Source: Oscillospiraceae bacterium | GTDB lineage: Bacteria > Bacillota > Clostridia > Oscillospirales > Oscillospiraceae | Assembly: GCA_904501855.1 (NCBI GenBank) | Contig: CAJGCI010000015.1 | Span: forward strand, 1-23,373 | Direction of reading: 5' to 3' | DNA: 23,373 nt | Part shown: positions 14,777-22,686 of the stretch, piece by piece | Layout: every line of letters begins with the position of its first letter | How positions within the stretch are numbered: position 1 is the stretch's first letter | Program-made: the position numbers and the translations under genes | Notes under the pieces: model-generated | The model's input: only the letters and a program-made list of their open reading frames with translations | Database searches by the model: none | Told to the model about the DNA's origin: nothing

Positions 14777-16189
14777 TCAGAACCGGTAATCCGAATCGGT
14801 ATAAAGCGCCAGCACGCCTTTGTAGGTCATGTAGCAGTCGAATTTGGAGACCACTTCATATGGGGCATGCATGGACAGCACCGGTACACCGGCATCGATG
14901 GTATCGATATTGCGGTTGGCCATGTATTTGGCGATGGTACCGCCGCCGCCTTTATCCACCTTGCCCATCTCACTGAGCTGCCATACAACGTTCTCACGGT
15001 CAAAGGTCCGTCTCAGATATGCTACGATCTCTGCGGAAGCGTCGCTGGTGCCGGACTTTCCGCGGGCGCCGGTAAACTTACAGATCCCCATACCATAATT
15101 GATGCGGGCATCGTTGCTCTTCTCAAAGGCATCCGGATACAGAGGATCGAAAGCGGCCGTAACATCCGCAGACAGACAGAAGCTTCTGGCAAAACAGTGA
15201 CGCAGATCCACGTTCTGTCCCTTGCAGAGATCCGCCATGAAATACTCGAATGCAGCGCTCTGCATTCCGGTCACACCGTCGGAACCGGTCTCTTCCTTGT
15301 CCGCAAGGATGCAGACACAGGTGCGCGCCGGAACTTCTTTCAGATCCAGAAGCGCCTTCAGTTCCGCGTAGGCGCAAACGCGGTCATCATGACCGTATCC
15401 GCCGATGAGCGAACGGTCAAAACCGATCTCATCCACCGGAAAGGCAGGAACCGCTGCCAGTTCCGCGGACATGAAATCTTCTTCCCGGATCCCGTACTGG
15501 TCGTGAAGGATGCTCATTATGGCAAGTCTCACACGATCGGAACCGTCATCATCATACGGTACACTACCGATGAGGACGTTCAGTCCCTCTCCGGTGATTC
15601 CTTCCGACATGGTCTTCTTCATCTGATCCTGAGCCAGATGCGGAAGCAGATCCGTGATCACGAATTTCGGATCGCCCGGTTCATGTCCGATCGCAACGTG
15701 AACAAGCTCACCGCTTTTCAGCGCTACTGTGCCGTGAAGTGCCAGCGGGATCGCGACCCACTGATACTTTTTGATGCCGCCGTAATAGTGAGTCCGGAAG
15801 AAAGCCATCTCCTCGCTTTCATACAGGGGATGCTGTTTCAGATCCAGTCTCGGCGAGTCCACATGGGCACCGGCGATAACGCAGCCTTCCTCCAGAGATC
15901 TCTCACCGATCACTGCGAGGACCAGAGATTTACCGCGGTTATTGAAATAGACCTTGCTTCCGGGCTGCAGCGCCTCTCCGGCAACATATTCCCGGAATCC
16001 CTGCTTCTCCGCCAGATCCACCGCGTAACGGACGGCTTCCCGTTCCATTCTGGCCTTGTTGAGAAAATCTATATACCCTTTGGAATATTCCTCGATCTGA
16101 ACCCGTTCCTCTACACTGATACGGTCATAGCCGTTTTTCTTTGCGGAAAACAGCTCCTCTCTCAAACCATTGTCTTTTTCATTTGCCAT
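14777..16189 (-). CDS. apeA: M18 family metalloaminopeptidase
   Basis: M18 enzymes are cytosolic, usually dodecameric, two-metal aminopeptidases that remove N-terminal residues from peptides. The 470-residue length fits the aminopeptidase-1 type. Expected ligands and catalytic residues are visible: AHVDSPRLDLK (108-118), GYGHDDR (264-270), DKEETGSDG (297-305, with E299/E300), DVTAAFDP (342-349) and a late MHAPYE (440-445, H441). GGAGG lies 8 bases before the ATG at 16189. The ATG follows directly after the TAA of the YrdC-CoaE gene, so the binding site lies inside that gene's coding sequence and the two are probably translationally coupled. It is the last gene of the prfA cluster. The symbol follows common database usage for this subfamily and is less certain than the family. 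Confidence 0.93.
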   Translation of the reverse strand: MANEKDNGLREELFSAKKNGYDRISVEERVQIEEYSKGYIDFLNKARMEREAVRYAVDLAEKQGFREYVAGEALQPGSKVYFNNRGKSLVLAVIGERSLEEGCVIAGAHVDSPRLDLKQHPLYESEEMAFFRTHYYGGIKKYQWVAIPLALHGTVALKSGELVHVAIGHEPGDPKFVITDLLPHLAQDQMKKTMSEGITGEGLNVLIGSVPYDDDGSDRVRLAIMSILHDQYGIREEDFMSAELAAVPAFPVDEIGFDRSLIGGYGHDDRVCAYAELKALLDLKEVPARTCVCILADKEETGSDGVTGMQSAAFEYFMADLCKGQNVDLRHCFARSFCLSADVTAAFDPLYPDAFEKSNDARINYGMGICKFTGARGKSGTSDASAEIVAYLRRTFDRENVVWQLSEMGKVDKGGGGTIAKYMANRNIDTIDAGVPVLSMHAPYEVVSKFDCYMTYKGVLALYTDSDYRF

Positions 16190-17389
16190 TTATAGTACCT
16201 CCGAGAAATAGGCATTGCAGTCAGACTCAAACTGCTGTTCTGTCGTGTTGTTGTAAATGATCTTGTCGCAGTGTTTTTCAAAGAAACCGTCGGGCTGCTG
16301 AGCGTCCACGCGCTCCTGTGCTGCCTGCCGACTTATATTATCTCTTTTCATGATACGATTCAACCTGTTTTCCCGATGGGAAAGGATCCCGATCACCGTA
16401 TCGCATTCCGACGCCAGGCCGCTCTCGATCAGGGCAACGGCGTCCACCGCAGCAAGCTCTTTTCCGTCCATCACACACCGCTCCAGGATCTTCCAGACCT
16501 CTCTGCGGATATGACTGTGAGTGATCTCATTGAGCCGGAGCAGTGCCTCCGGGTCATGGAAGACGATGGAGGCCAGGACTTTACGGTCAAGATGTCCGTT
16601 GATCACGGACGAAGGAAATGCCGATTCGAGATCCCGGAGCATCTCCTCATCGGTCCGCAGCATTTCATGATACAGAGCATCACAGTCGATGATCTCAGCG
16701 CCCCGTTCCTTCAGCACCTGCAGCGCTGTGGTCTTACCGCATCCGGATCCTCCGGTGATGCCCACCACTTTCAGGTTTTCAAGGAGCGTTTCCCGGATCT
16801 CCTCTTCTCCCAGGGCTCCGCTGCGAAGGACTCTGTAGGGTGTATGGGAAAGATCCAGAATCGTGGATTCCACTCCCATCAAGCATTCCCCGCCGTCCAG
16901 GATCCCTTCGATCTTTCCATCAAAGTATGCCAGCACCTCGCCGGCGCTGCAGGGACTTCCCTGACCGGAAGGATTCGCGGAAGGAGCCGCCAGAGGCAGT
17001 TTCGAACGTTTCAGAAGATCCAGCGTCAGCGGATGGTCCGGACAGCGAAGTCCAACGGTTTCTCCACCGGCACGCACTAGTTCCGGGATCACATCTCGGG
17101 ACCGGAGAACGATGGTCAGCGGCCCCGGCCAGAACGCATCTGCCAGTGCGTATGCGGCTGCGGGAACATGTTCACAGTACTTCTCTATGTCCTCTTTTCC
17201 GGAGACCATCACCGAAAGAGGCTTCACTTCCGGTCTGCCCTTTACTTCATAGATGTTCCGGACGGCATCCTCATTCAGGGCGCTGGCGGCAAGTCCGTAG
17301 ACCGTTTCGGTGGGAACGCCCACCAGACCGCCGCTTTTCAGGATGTCGATCACATCATTATTGATTTCTTTAAAAATCCGAGTCTTCAT
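16190..17389 (-). CDS. Fusion of threonylcarbamoyl-AMP synthase (YrdC/TsaC) and dephospho-CoA kinase (CoaE)
   Basis: One uninterrupted 399-codon frame encodes two enzymes. Residues about 1-200 are a YrdC domain, which makes threonylcarbamoyl-AMP for the t6A37 modification of tRNA: GVPTETVYGL (24-33), KGRPEVKPLS (50-59), WPGPLT (87-92), APSANPSG (135-142), STIL (175-178) and RSGAL (189-193). Residues about 207-399 are a whole dephospho-CoA kinase, the last step of CoA synthesis: P-loop GGSGCGKT (213-220), DCD (235-237), IESGL (321-325), RLNRIMKRDNIS (342-353) and a terminal DKIIYNNT. There is almost no linker, and the usual Sua5 C-terminal domain is replaced by CoaE. No start with a well-placed Shine-Dalgarno site is evident at the junction. 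Its ATG overlaps the prfA stop (ATGA, 17386-17389), and it abuts the aminopeptidase gene. Confidence 0.93.
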   Translation of the reverse strand: MKTRIFKEINNDVIDILKSGGLVGVPTETVYGLAASALNEDAVRNIYEVKGRPEVKPLSVMVSGKEDIEKYCEHVPAAAYALADAFWPGPLTIVLRSRDVIPELVRAGGETVGLRCPDHPLTLDLLKRSKLPLAAPSANPSGQGSPCSAGEVLAYFDGKIEGILDGGECLMGVESTILDLSHTPYRVLRSGALGEEEIRETLLENLKVVGITGGSGCGKTTALQVLKERGAEIIDCDALYHEMLRTDEEMLRDLESAFPSSVINGHLDRKVLASIVFHDPEALLRLNEITHSHIRREVWKILERCVMDGKELAAVDAVALIESGLASECDTVIGILSHRENRLNRIMKRDNISRQAAQERVDAQQPDGFFEKHCDKIIYNNTTEQQFESDCNAYFSEVL

Positions 17390-18468
17390 TGATTGACTTC
17401 CCCTGCCTGTCTGTTCAGCTCTTCGGCCTGATACTGTGCGGTAAGGGCATCAATGATCCCGTCAAGCCCGCCGTTGATGACTGAATCGATATTGAAATTG
17501 CGGATCTCACCGTTGAGGCGGTGATCCGTCACACGGTTCTGCGGGAAGTTATACGTGCGCACGCGGTCGGAACGGTCGCCGGAGCCGATCTGGCTCTTCC
17601 GTTCCGCGGCGATCTCGTTTTTCTGCTTCTGAAGTTCCTGTTCATACAGCCGGGAACGCAGGATGCTCAGGGCGCGGTCCTTATTCTTAAACTGGCTGCG
17701 TTCATCCTGGCACTCCACCACCGTCCCGGTGGGAAGGTGCGTCACCCGGATGGCGCTTTCCGTTTTGTTGATATGCTGGCCGCCTGCACCGGAGGAACGG
17801 TAAGTGTCGATCTTCAGATCTTTGGGATCGATCTTAAAGTCGATATCATCCACTTCCGGAAGCACTGCTACCGTTGCGGCGGAGGTATGGATCCTTCCGC
17901 CGGATTCCGTCACGGGAACGCGCTGCACACGGTGGCCGCCGGCTTCATATTTCAGCCTTGACCAGGCTCCTTCGCCTTTTACGATGAAACTGATCTCCTT
18001 GACCCCGCCCAGTTCCGTGAGGTTGGAGTTTGCCACTTCGATCTCCCATCCTCTGGAAGCGGCATACATGGTGTACATGCGGTACAGATCGTGAGCGAAC
18101 AGCATTCCCTCTTCCCCTCCGACACCGCCGCGGATCTCCATGATGACATTCTTGCTGTCATTGGGATCTTTCGGCAGGAGCAGAAGCTGCAGTTCGTGTT
18201 CCAGCCGGTCTCTGCGGGACACCGCATCCTCCAGCTCATCCTGCGCCAGCTCCTTCATCTCGGGATCGTCCATCAGGCTACGGGCATCGTCGATGGCCGC
18301 CACCGCCTCCTGATAGCTGCGGAAAGCAGTAATCACCGGCTCCAGTTCCCTCAGTTCCCTGGCGCAGCGGGAATAAGCTTCCGCGTCGGTATAGACCTCC
18401 GGCTGCTCCATGCGCTGTTCCAGTTCGATATATCTGTCATTGAGTTCATTTAAACGATCGAATACCAT
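17386..18468 (-). CDS. prfA: Peptide chain release factor 1
   Basis: RF1 recognises UAA and UAG and triggers peptide release. The 360-residue length is standard. The codon-recognition tripeptide is P185-V186-T187 (RF1 type, PxT) in RVPVTESGG, and the catalytic GGQ loop is at 229-231 in SSGAGGQHINKTES. The start at 18468 gives the usual MVFDRLNELNDRY N-terminus, although the Shine-Dalgarno site is weak (only a GAAAG/GAG-like sequence), which is odd next to the strong sites elsewhere. It heads the cluster prfA, yrdC-coaE, M18 peptidase. The RF methyltransferase gene prmC, often located just after prfA, is not there. Confidence 0.96.
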   Translation of the reverse strand: MVFDRLNELNDRYIELEQRMEQPEVYTDAEAYSRCARELRELEPVITAFRSYQEAVAAIDDARSLMDDPEMKELAQDELEDAVSRRDRLEHELQLLLLPKDPNDSKNVIMEIRGGVGGEEGMLFAHDLYRMYTMYAASRGWEIEVANSNLTELGGVKEISFIVKGEGAWSRLKYEAGGHRVQRVPVTESGGRIHTSAATVAVLPEVDDIDFKIDPKDLKIDTYRSSGAGGQHINKTESAIRVTHLPTGTVVECQDERSQFKNKDRALSILRSRLYEQELQKQKNEIAAERKSQIGSGDRSDRVRTYNFPQNRVTDHRLNGEIRNFNIDSVINGGLDGIIDALTAQYQAEELNRQAGEVNQ

Positions 18469-18518
18469 AAATCAAAACTCATTCTTTCAATAGATTCTGT
18501 CTAGAGATTTTATCACAA

Positions 18519-18540
18519 ATGGGACGTATCGTCATCCCAT
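18519..18540. repeat. Dyad upstream of prfA
   Basis: ATGGGA and TCCCAT flank GACG/CGTC, forming nested dyads 50 bases upstream of the prfA start. A possible -10 (TGTGATAAA, extended type) lies just downstream on the minus strand, so the dyad could be a binding site over the promoter. No convincing -35 is visible. Confidence 0.3.
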
Positions 18541-18544
18541 ATAC

Positions 18545-18585
18545 CGACAAAATACAGCGGAATACCCACCGGTATCCCGCTGTAT
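18545..18585 (-). terminator. Intrinsic terminator of the binding-lipoprotein gene
   Basis: ATACAGCGG pairs with CCGCTGTAT, and after one mismatch ATACC pairs with GGTAT, around a 4-base loop (18552-18585). The minus strand continues TTTTG. It separates this gene from prfA. Confidence 0.8.
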
Positions 18586-18598
18586 CATCTTAGGATCT

Positions 18599-19858
18599 CT
18601 ATTTGTTCTTTTTTGCCTTTTTCTTTTCCAGCGGTGTATAGGTCCCGTTGGAGGACATGGTGCCGATATAACGGAACTGTCCGTTCGTCACCTGCTTGAA
18701 GGTAATGGTGTTCTTCAGATCATCTCCATTTTCATCAAAGGCAAGCTGGCCGGTCACACCGGAGATGTTCAGCTCATTCAGTGCTTCCCGGATGGTCTGT
18801 CCGGTAACCTTTCCGTCAATACTGGAGATGGCCCCGACAACCGCAAGGTACGCATCATACCCCAGCGCGGAAAAAGCAGAAACATCTTCCGTACCGCCGT
18901 TCATGGCCAGATTTTCCGAGGAAGTGCTGAGATACCGGCGGAAACTCCGGACGAAACCGGACGCCGCACGGTCATCATTGCGGAAGAAGGAGCTGATGAC
19001 TACTCCCTCACAGAGATCTGCTCCAGCGGAACGGATCACCTGTACGTTCTCCCAGGTATCTCCGCTGATGATCATGGAGGGAATGCCCATCTGCCGGATC
19101 TGAGTGATCAGAGCCGCTGCATATGCCGAGGAGGACGGAATGAAGATCGCCTCCGGAGAAACAGCCGCGATCTCCTGAAGCTGCGGAGTGAAATCCAGCG
19201 TTCCCGGCTCAAAGCATCCGTCATAGACGACCGTCCCTCCTGCGAGGTTCGTATATGCTTCCCGGAAATAATCAGTGAGACCAAGTGCATAATCATCATT
19301 GTTTTCCCGCAGGATTGCTGCGGAGAACAGTTTCTTCTCCTTCAGGAAGTTTGCCACCGCGGCACCCTGCAGAGAGTCCACAAGTCCCACACGGAAACAG
19401 TATTCATTTTCTCTTGTGATGTAGGTATTGGAATCGGAACAGCCGATGAGAGGGATCTTGGATTCCAGGAAAAGATCCCGGATGGCCATGGACATGGACG
19501 AACCATAGGATCCGATGACCACGGAAACATCCTGACTGATGAGATCCTCCGCCATTTCGTAGGCGGTCTCCACGGTGGATTCATTATCCATCTCCACCAG
19601 CTGAAGCTCATAGGTCTTCTTTCCCACCTTCACCGACGGGAATTTCTCATTTGCAAACCGGATGCCCAGAAGCTCTCTCTGTCCGCCGCTGGCGTCCTCG
19701 CCGGAAAGCGGTTCAAATACGCCGATACGGATCGTTCCTCCCTTGACAGCGGGGGAATCATCCAGAGAGGAGTCATCGTCCTCATCAAATCCGCATGCGC
19801 ACAGGCAAACCAATATAGCCATTGTCATAAACAGAGCCAGCAGTTTTCTAAGGCGCAT
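18599..19858 (-). CDS. Substrate-binding lipoprotein, branched-chain amino acid (LivK/Peripla_BP_6) type
   Basis: The 419-residue protein starts with a lipoprotein signal (MRLRK, a hydrophobic core, lipobox LCAC with C22 as the lipidated cysteine) and an acidic linker (DEDDDSSLDD). The mature part is a two-lobed binding protein of the LivK class: GTIRIGVFEPLSGEDA at the first strand, then VSVVIGSYGSSMSMA, IPLIGCSDSNT and a late SALGYDAYLAV helix. Such proteins capture branched-chain amino acids or other small ligands (amides, urea, aromatic acids) outside the membrane for an ABC importer. No permease or ATPase gene lies nearby, so it either supplies a transporter encoded elsewhere or acts as a receptor. 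The C-terminus is basic (EKKKAKKNK). It has its own promoter and terminator. Confidence 0.88.
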   Translation of the reverse strand: MRLRKLLALFMTMAILVCLCACGFDEDDDSSLDDSPAVKGGTIRIGVFEPLSGEDASGGQRELLGIRFANEKFPSVKVGKKTYELQLVEMDNESTVETAYEMAEDLISQDVSVVIGSYGSSMSMAIRDLFLESKIPLIGCSDSNTYITRENEYCFRVGLVDSLQGAAVANFLKEKKLFSAAILRENNDDYALGLTDYFREAYTNLAGGTVVYDGCFEPGTLDFTPQLQEIAAVSPEAIFIPSSSAYAAALITQIRQMGIPSMIISGDTWENVQVIRSAGADLCEGVVISSFFRNDDRAASGFVRSFRRYLSTSSENLAMNGGTEDVSAFSALGYDAYLAVVGAISSIDGKVTGQTIREALNELNISGVTGQLAFDENGDDLKNTITFKQVTNGQFRYIGTMSSNGTYTPLEKKKAKKNK

Positions 19859-19903
19859 AATATCTGTTCATCCTTCCCATTTTCGTCTTGCTTATTGTTA
19901 AAA

Positions 19904-19932
19904 AGTATAATCGTTCTTCCCCGAAAAAGCAA
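19904..19932 (-). promoter_or_regulatory. Promoter of the binding-lipoprotein gene
   Basis: On the minus strand TTGCTT (3/6), a 17-base spacer and TATACT (5/6). It sits just downstream of the tmcAL stop codon; I see no terminator between them, so some read-through from tmcAL is likely. Confidence 0.45.
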
Positions 19933-19944
19933 TATTATGTAGAC

Positions 19945-21162
19945 CTATATTTCCGGTTCCACGATCACGGGACCCTTCTTCCAGTCCTCTCCGCAGACCC
20001 ACTGAGCGGAGTCCTGAAATCCCAGCACATACAGGTCATGCGCGCGGCTTCCCAGTTCAAACAGTTCTCTTCCAGGGATATCGTCACGCTGCAGATGTGC
20101 CGTTTTTGTGATGACCGGAAGACGCGGATCCGCTTCATGAAGGATCTGTCTTCCCTTCCCGTTAAAAGCCAGTACACGGATATACTCCGGTTCTTTTTTC
20201 TCCGTATCCCTGCGGAATCCAAGGGCGGCGGCAAGTACGAGACGGCGGACCCGTGACAGAGCGATGCTCTTGTGCTTTACGCTCTGCATCAGGTCCTGCA
20301 GGCTGCCGGCAGTCTGAATGGACCGCAGGAAAAGCTCTCCCGTTCCTCCCTCCGTTTCAGGCAGTCTCATGACGTCCTCCGGAGCTAGAAGACGAAGACG
20401 GGAAAGGATCGCTTTCTCGAGAGATCCGGTGTTTACCGGTCCCCGGCCGCTTTCCATCTCACGGAGATATACCGCTGCTGCCTTTTCCGGGATCATAGCC
20501 ATCCAATCTTCCGCCGGTCGGCTCCCGTACATGATCTCCCGGATCTCCTTGGCGGAACGGATCGTTCCATCCCCGTAACAGTCATGGGAAGCTCCGGTAC
20601 GGGAAACGGTAAACAGATCGATGTCCGCATTTCTCCGGAGGATGGCTTTTGCATATTCCACCGCTAGAATGTTGTTGGGGCTACTCAGCACATCCGCCAG
20701 GTCACCGGAAACGGATGCCAGAGCTTCCTGTCTGGCCGCGGCATAGTTCTTGTTGATCTGCAGTTTCTGATGAAGTGCTTCCTCCATCTCCGGTGACAGC
20801 AGTGCTTCCGCGGTACGCATGATCGTATCCGCATTTCCGCATTCGCTGCCGAAGGAAAGGACGGAGATGCATCCGAGTCCCTCCAGGATACTAAGGGCAC
20901 CGGAAGCAAAGGATTCCGCGGAAGAGCAGCTCCACGGGACCGGCAGTTCCAGAACGAGATCCGAGCCCTGAAGACAGGCTGCCTCCGCCCGTGCATATTT
21001 GGAGAAGCAGGCAGGTTCTCCGCGCTGCACGAAATCACCGGACATCACACAGACGATTCCGGTGTCTTCCCCGTATTGTTCCCTGGTTTTTCGTATCAGA
21101 TACTCATGTCCGTAATGGAACGGATTGAATTCTGAAACGATCCCTACTGTATTTTGAAGCAT
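19945..21162 (-). CDS. tmcAL: tRNA(Met) cytidine acetate ligase TmcAL
   Basis: TmcAL (formerly YlbM) uses acetate and ATP to form N4-acetylcytidine at the wobble base of elongator tRNA-Met, through an acetyl-adenylate. The 405-residue length is typical. The N-terminal nucleotidyltransferase fold carries EFNPFHYGHEYLI (11-23), with H16 and H19 in the HxGH motif, and continues with SGDFVQRGEPACFSKYARAE, LVLELPVPWSCSSAE and SPNNILAVEYAKAI, all diagnostic. The Shine-Dalgarno site at the ATG (21162) is weak. It is divergent from ackA. Since its substrate is acetate, proximity to acetate kinase is suggestive, but no functional link is shown by the sequence. Confidence 0.94.
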   Translation of the reverse strand: MLQNTVGIVSEFNPFHYGHEYLIRKTREQYGEDTGIVCVMSGDFVQRGEPACFSKYARAEAACLQGSDLVLELPVPWSCSSAESFASGALSILEGLGCISVLSFGSECGNADTIMRTAEALLSPEMEEALHQKLQINKNYAAARQEALASVSGDLADVLSSPNNILAVEYAKAILRRNADIDLFTVSRTGASHDCYGDGTIRSAKEIREIMYGSRPAEDWMAMIPEKAAAVYLREMESGRGPVNTGSLEKAILSRLRLLAPEDVMRLPETEGGTGELFLRSIQTAGSLQDLMQSVKHKSIALSRVRRLVLAAALGFRRDTEKKEPEYIRVLAFNGKGRQILHEADPRLPVITKTAHLQRDDIPGRELFELGSRAHDLYVLGFQDSAQWVCGEDWKKGPVIVEPEI

Positions 21163-21176
21163 TTTCTTAAAATACC

Positions 21177-21205
21177 TTGCCTTTTCAAAAAAATATATAT
21201 AGAAT
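21177..21205 (+). promoter_or_regulatory. ackA: Possible promoter of ackA
   Basis: TTGCCT (4/6), a 17-base spacer and TAGAAT (5/6), giving a leader of about 60 nt. AT-rich surroundings offer alternatives, so this is tentative. Confidence 0.4.
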
Positions 21206-21225
21206 GTGTTAAGTTACTCTTATTG

Positions 21226-21254
21226 ATTGTAAATGAAATAAGTATATTAATCAA
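21226..21254 (-). promoter_or_regulatory. tmcAL: Promoter of tmcAL
   Basis: On the minus strand TTGATT (4/6), a 17-base spacer and TACAAT (5/6). It would start transcripts near 21219, facing the possible ackA promoter, so the two transcripts would cross each other's promoters. Confidence 0.5.
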
Positions 21255-21270
21255 CGGAAAGGAAATCATC

Positions 21271-22476
21271 ATGAAAATACTCGTTATCAATGCGGGAAGC
21301 TCTTCTCTGAAGTATCAGCTTTTTGACATGGAGACCGAAACTGTTCTCGCGAAAGGTCTTTGTGAGCGTATCGGAATCGACGGCCATCTGAAACACACTC
21401 CTCTGGTAGAGGGCAAGACCGTCTACGATGAAGACATCGCACTTCCCACACACGCAGAAGCAATCACTGCTGTTATCGACAAGCTGGTCAGCCCGGAACA
21501 CGGCGTGGTTTCTTCCATGAGCGAGATCGACGCAGTCGGCCATCGTGTCCTCCATGGTCTGGACAAGTTCTCCGGCTCCGTTCTGGTAAACGATGATGTT
21601 ATGGCAGCTATTCAGGAAGCGGTCCCCTTCGGTCCTCTTCATAACCCGGCCAACATGACCGGTATCCGTGCCTGTCAGAAAGTCATGGGCGATGATGTTC
21701 CGCAGGTCGCAGTATTTGATACCGCATTCCATCAGACGATGCCCGCCAAGGCATATATGTATGCGATCCCCTATGAGTACTATGAGAAGGATTCCATCCG
21801 CCGTTACGGTTTCCATGGAACCTCCCACCGCTATGTCGGCGGCCGTGTTGCCGAGATCATGGGTGTTCCCGAGAAAGATCTGAAAGTCATCTCCTGCCAC
21901 ATGGGCAACGGTTCGTCCATTGCAGCCATCGACGGTGGCAAATGCGTCGACACTTCCATGGGCTTTACTCCGCTGGTCGGCCTTCCCATGGGCACCAGAT
22001 GCGGAGACCTGGATCCCGCCATCATGCAGTTCATCATGAACAAGTACGACCTCAGCATCGACGAGATGATGAACATCCTGAACAAGAAGTCCGGCGTTCT
22101 CGGCATCTCCGGTGTCAGCTCCGACTTCCGTGATCTGGACAAAGGTGCTTCCGAAGGCAATGAGCGCTGCGCTCTGGCACTGGATATGTTCCATTACTGG
22201 GTTGCCAAAGTCGTCGGCTCCTACGCCGCTGCAATGAACGGCGTTGACGCCATCGTATTTACCGCCGGTGTCGGCGAGAACTCCATCGCCACCAGAAAGG
22301 CGATCTGTGAGTACTTCGGCTATCTCGGCGTTGATTTCGACGATGAGGCAAACAAATGCCGCGGCAAGGAACAGCTGATCTCCACCCCGGATTCCAAGGT
22401 GAAGGTCTATGTGGTTCCCACCAACGAAGAACTGGTCATCGCCCGTGATACCAGAGATATCGTTTCCGGAAAATAA
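21271..22476 (+). CDS. ackA: Acetate kinase
   Basis: AckA converts acetyl phosphate and ADP to acetate and ATP, a main substrate-level phosphorylation step in anaerobes. The 401-residue length is standard. Hallmarks are NAGSSSLKY (7-15), FDTAFHQTMP, RRYGFHGTSHRYV, the phosphate-binding HMGNGSSIAAIDGGK and DTSMGFTPLVGLPMGTRCGDLDP, and the late FTAGVGENS. The start is the ATG at 21271, which has GGAAAGGA 8-9 bases upstream and gives the family N-terminus MKILVINAG; an in-frame ATG further upstream would add 39 unlikely residues. The phosphotransacetylase gene (pta), its usual partner, is not adjacent. A strong terminator follows. Confidence 0.97.
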   Translation: MKILVINAGSSSLKYQLFDMETETVLAKGLCERIGIDGHLKHTPLVEGKTVYDEDIALPTHAEAITAVIDKLVSPEHGVVSSMSEIDAVGHRVLHGLDKFSGSVLVNDDVMAAIQEAVPFGPLHNPANMTGIRACQKVMGDDVPQVAVFDTAFHQTMPAKAYMYAIPYEYYEKDSIRRYGFHGTSHRYVGGRVAEIMGVPEKDLKVISCHMGNGSSIAAIDGGKCVDTSMGFTPLVGLPMGTRCGDLDPAIMQFIMNKYDLSIDEMMNILNKKSGVLGISGVSSDFRDLDKGASEGNERCALALDMFHYWVAKVVGSYAAAMNGVDAIVFTAGVGENSIATRKAICEYFGYLGVDFDDEANKCRGKEQLISTPDSKVKVYVVPTNEELVIARDTRDIVSGK

Positions 22477-22494
22477 TCCGATTGCAAGTCTCAG

Positions 22495-22526
22495 GGGAAG
22501 AGCTGAAACGGCTCTTCCCTTTTTTA
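22495..22526 (+). terminator. Intrinsic terminator of ackA
   Basis: GGGAAGAGC and GCTCTTCCC form a perfect 9-bp stem with a 7-base loop, followed by TTTTTT. Confidence 0.93.
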
Positions 22527-22583
22527 TGTGTTTTTCACCAAAGGGATCCCATGGAAAAACCTGTTTTTCACCATAAAATATCA

Positions 22584-22613
22584 TTGACTTTACATGATGG
22601 TTTGGTGTAAACT
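22584..22613 (+). promoter_or_regulatory. Promoter of rplU-rpmA
   Basis: TTGACT (5/6), an 18-base spacer and TAAACT (4/6), leading into the structured leader. Confidence 0.55.
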
Positions 22614-22686
22614 ATTCAAGCCGCATTGAATAGGTAGGAAGAATGTGTCCCGTACATATCACCTATGAGAGCGAGACCTGTTTAAG
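22613..22686 (+). promoter_or_regulatory. Structured 5' leader of rplU, candidate L21-type ribosomal protein leader
   Basis: Two hairpins are visible. TATTCAA pairs with TTGAATA (22613-22632, 6-base loop), and ATAGGT (22631-22636) pairs with ACCTAT, enclosing ATGTG/CATAT around a 7-base loop. The two stems share two bases at their junction. Bacillota often carry an autoregulatory leader at this position, upstream of rplU (the Rfam L21 leader). The position fits; whether the structure matches that family would need a covariance-model search. The first stem starts within the predicted -10 box, so either that -10 is slightly misplaced or the stem loses a pair. Confidence 0.5.

Noticed and set aside
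14867..16195. A 442-codon open frame antisense to the M18 aminopeptidase gene
   Set aside because: It has no family resemblance, and the sense strand carries the conserved metal ligands.
16740..16830. Possible internal start for a separate CoaE at the fusion junction (GTG codons near the P-loop, purine-rich stretch upstream)
   Set aside because: The purine-rich sequence lies about 30 bases from the candidate codons, too far for initiation, and the frame is continuous; a single polypeptide is the simpler reading.
21154..21270. An upstream ATG for ackA that would add 39 residues
   Set aside because: The extension is not found in acetate kinases and lies over the promoter region; the ATG at 21271 has a good ribosome binding site.
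21247..22584. A 445-codon open frame antisense to ackA
   Set aside because: It shadows acetate kinase and runs through the ackA terminator; no motif supports it.
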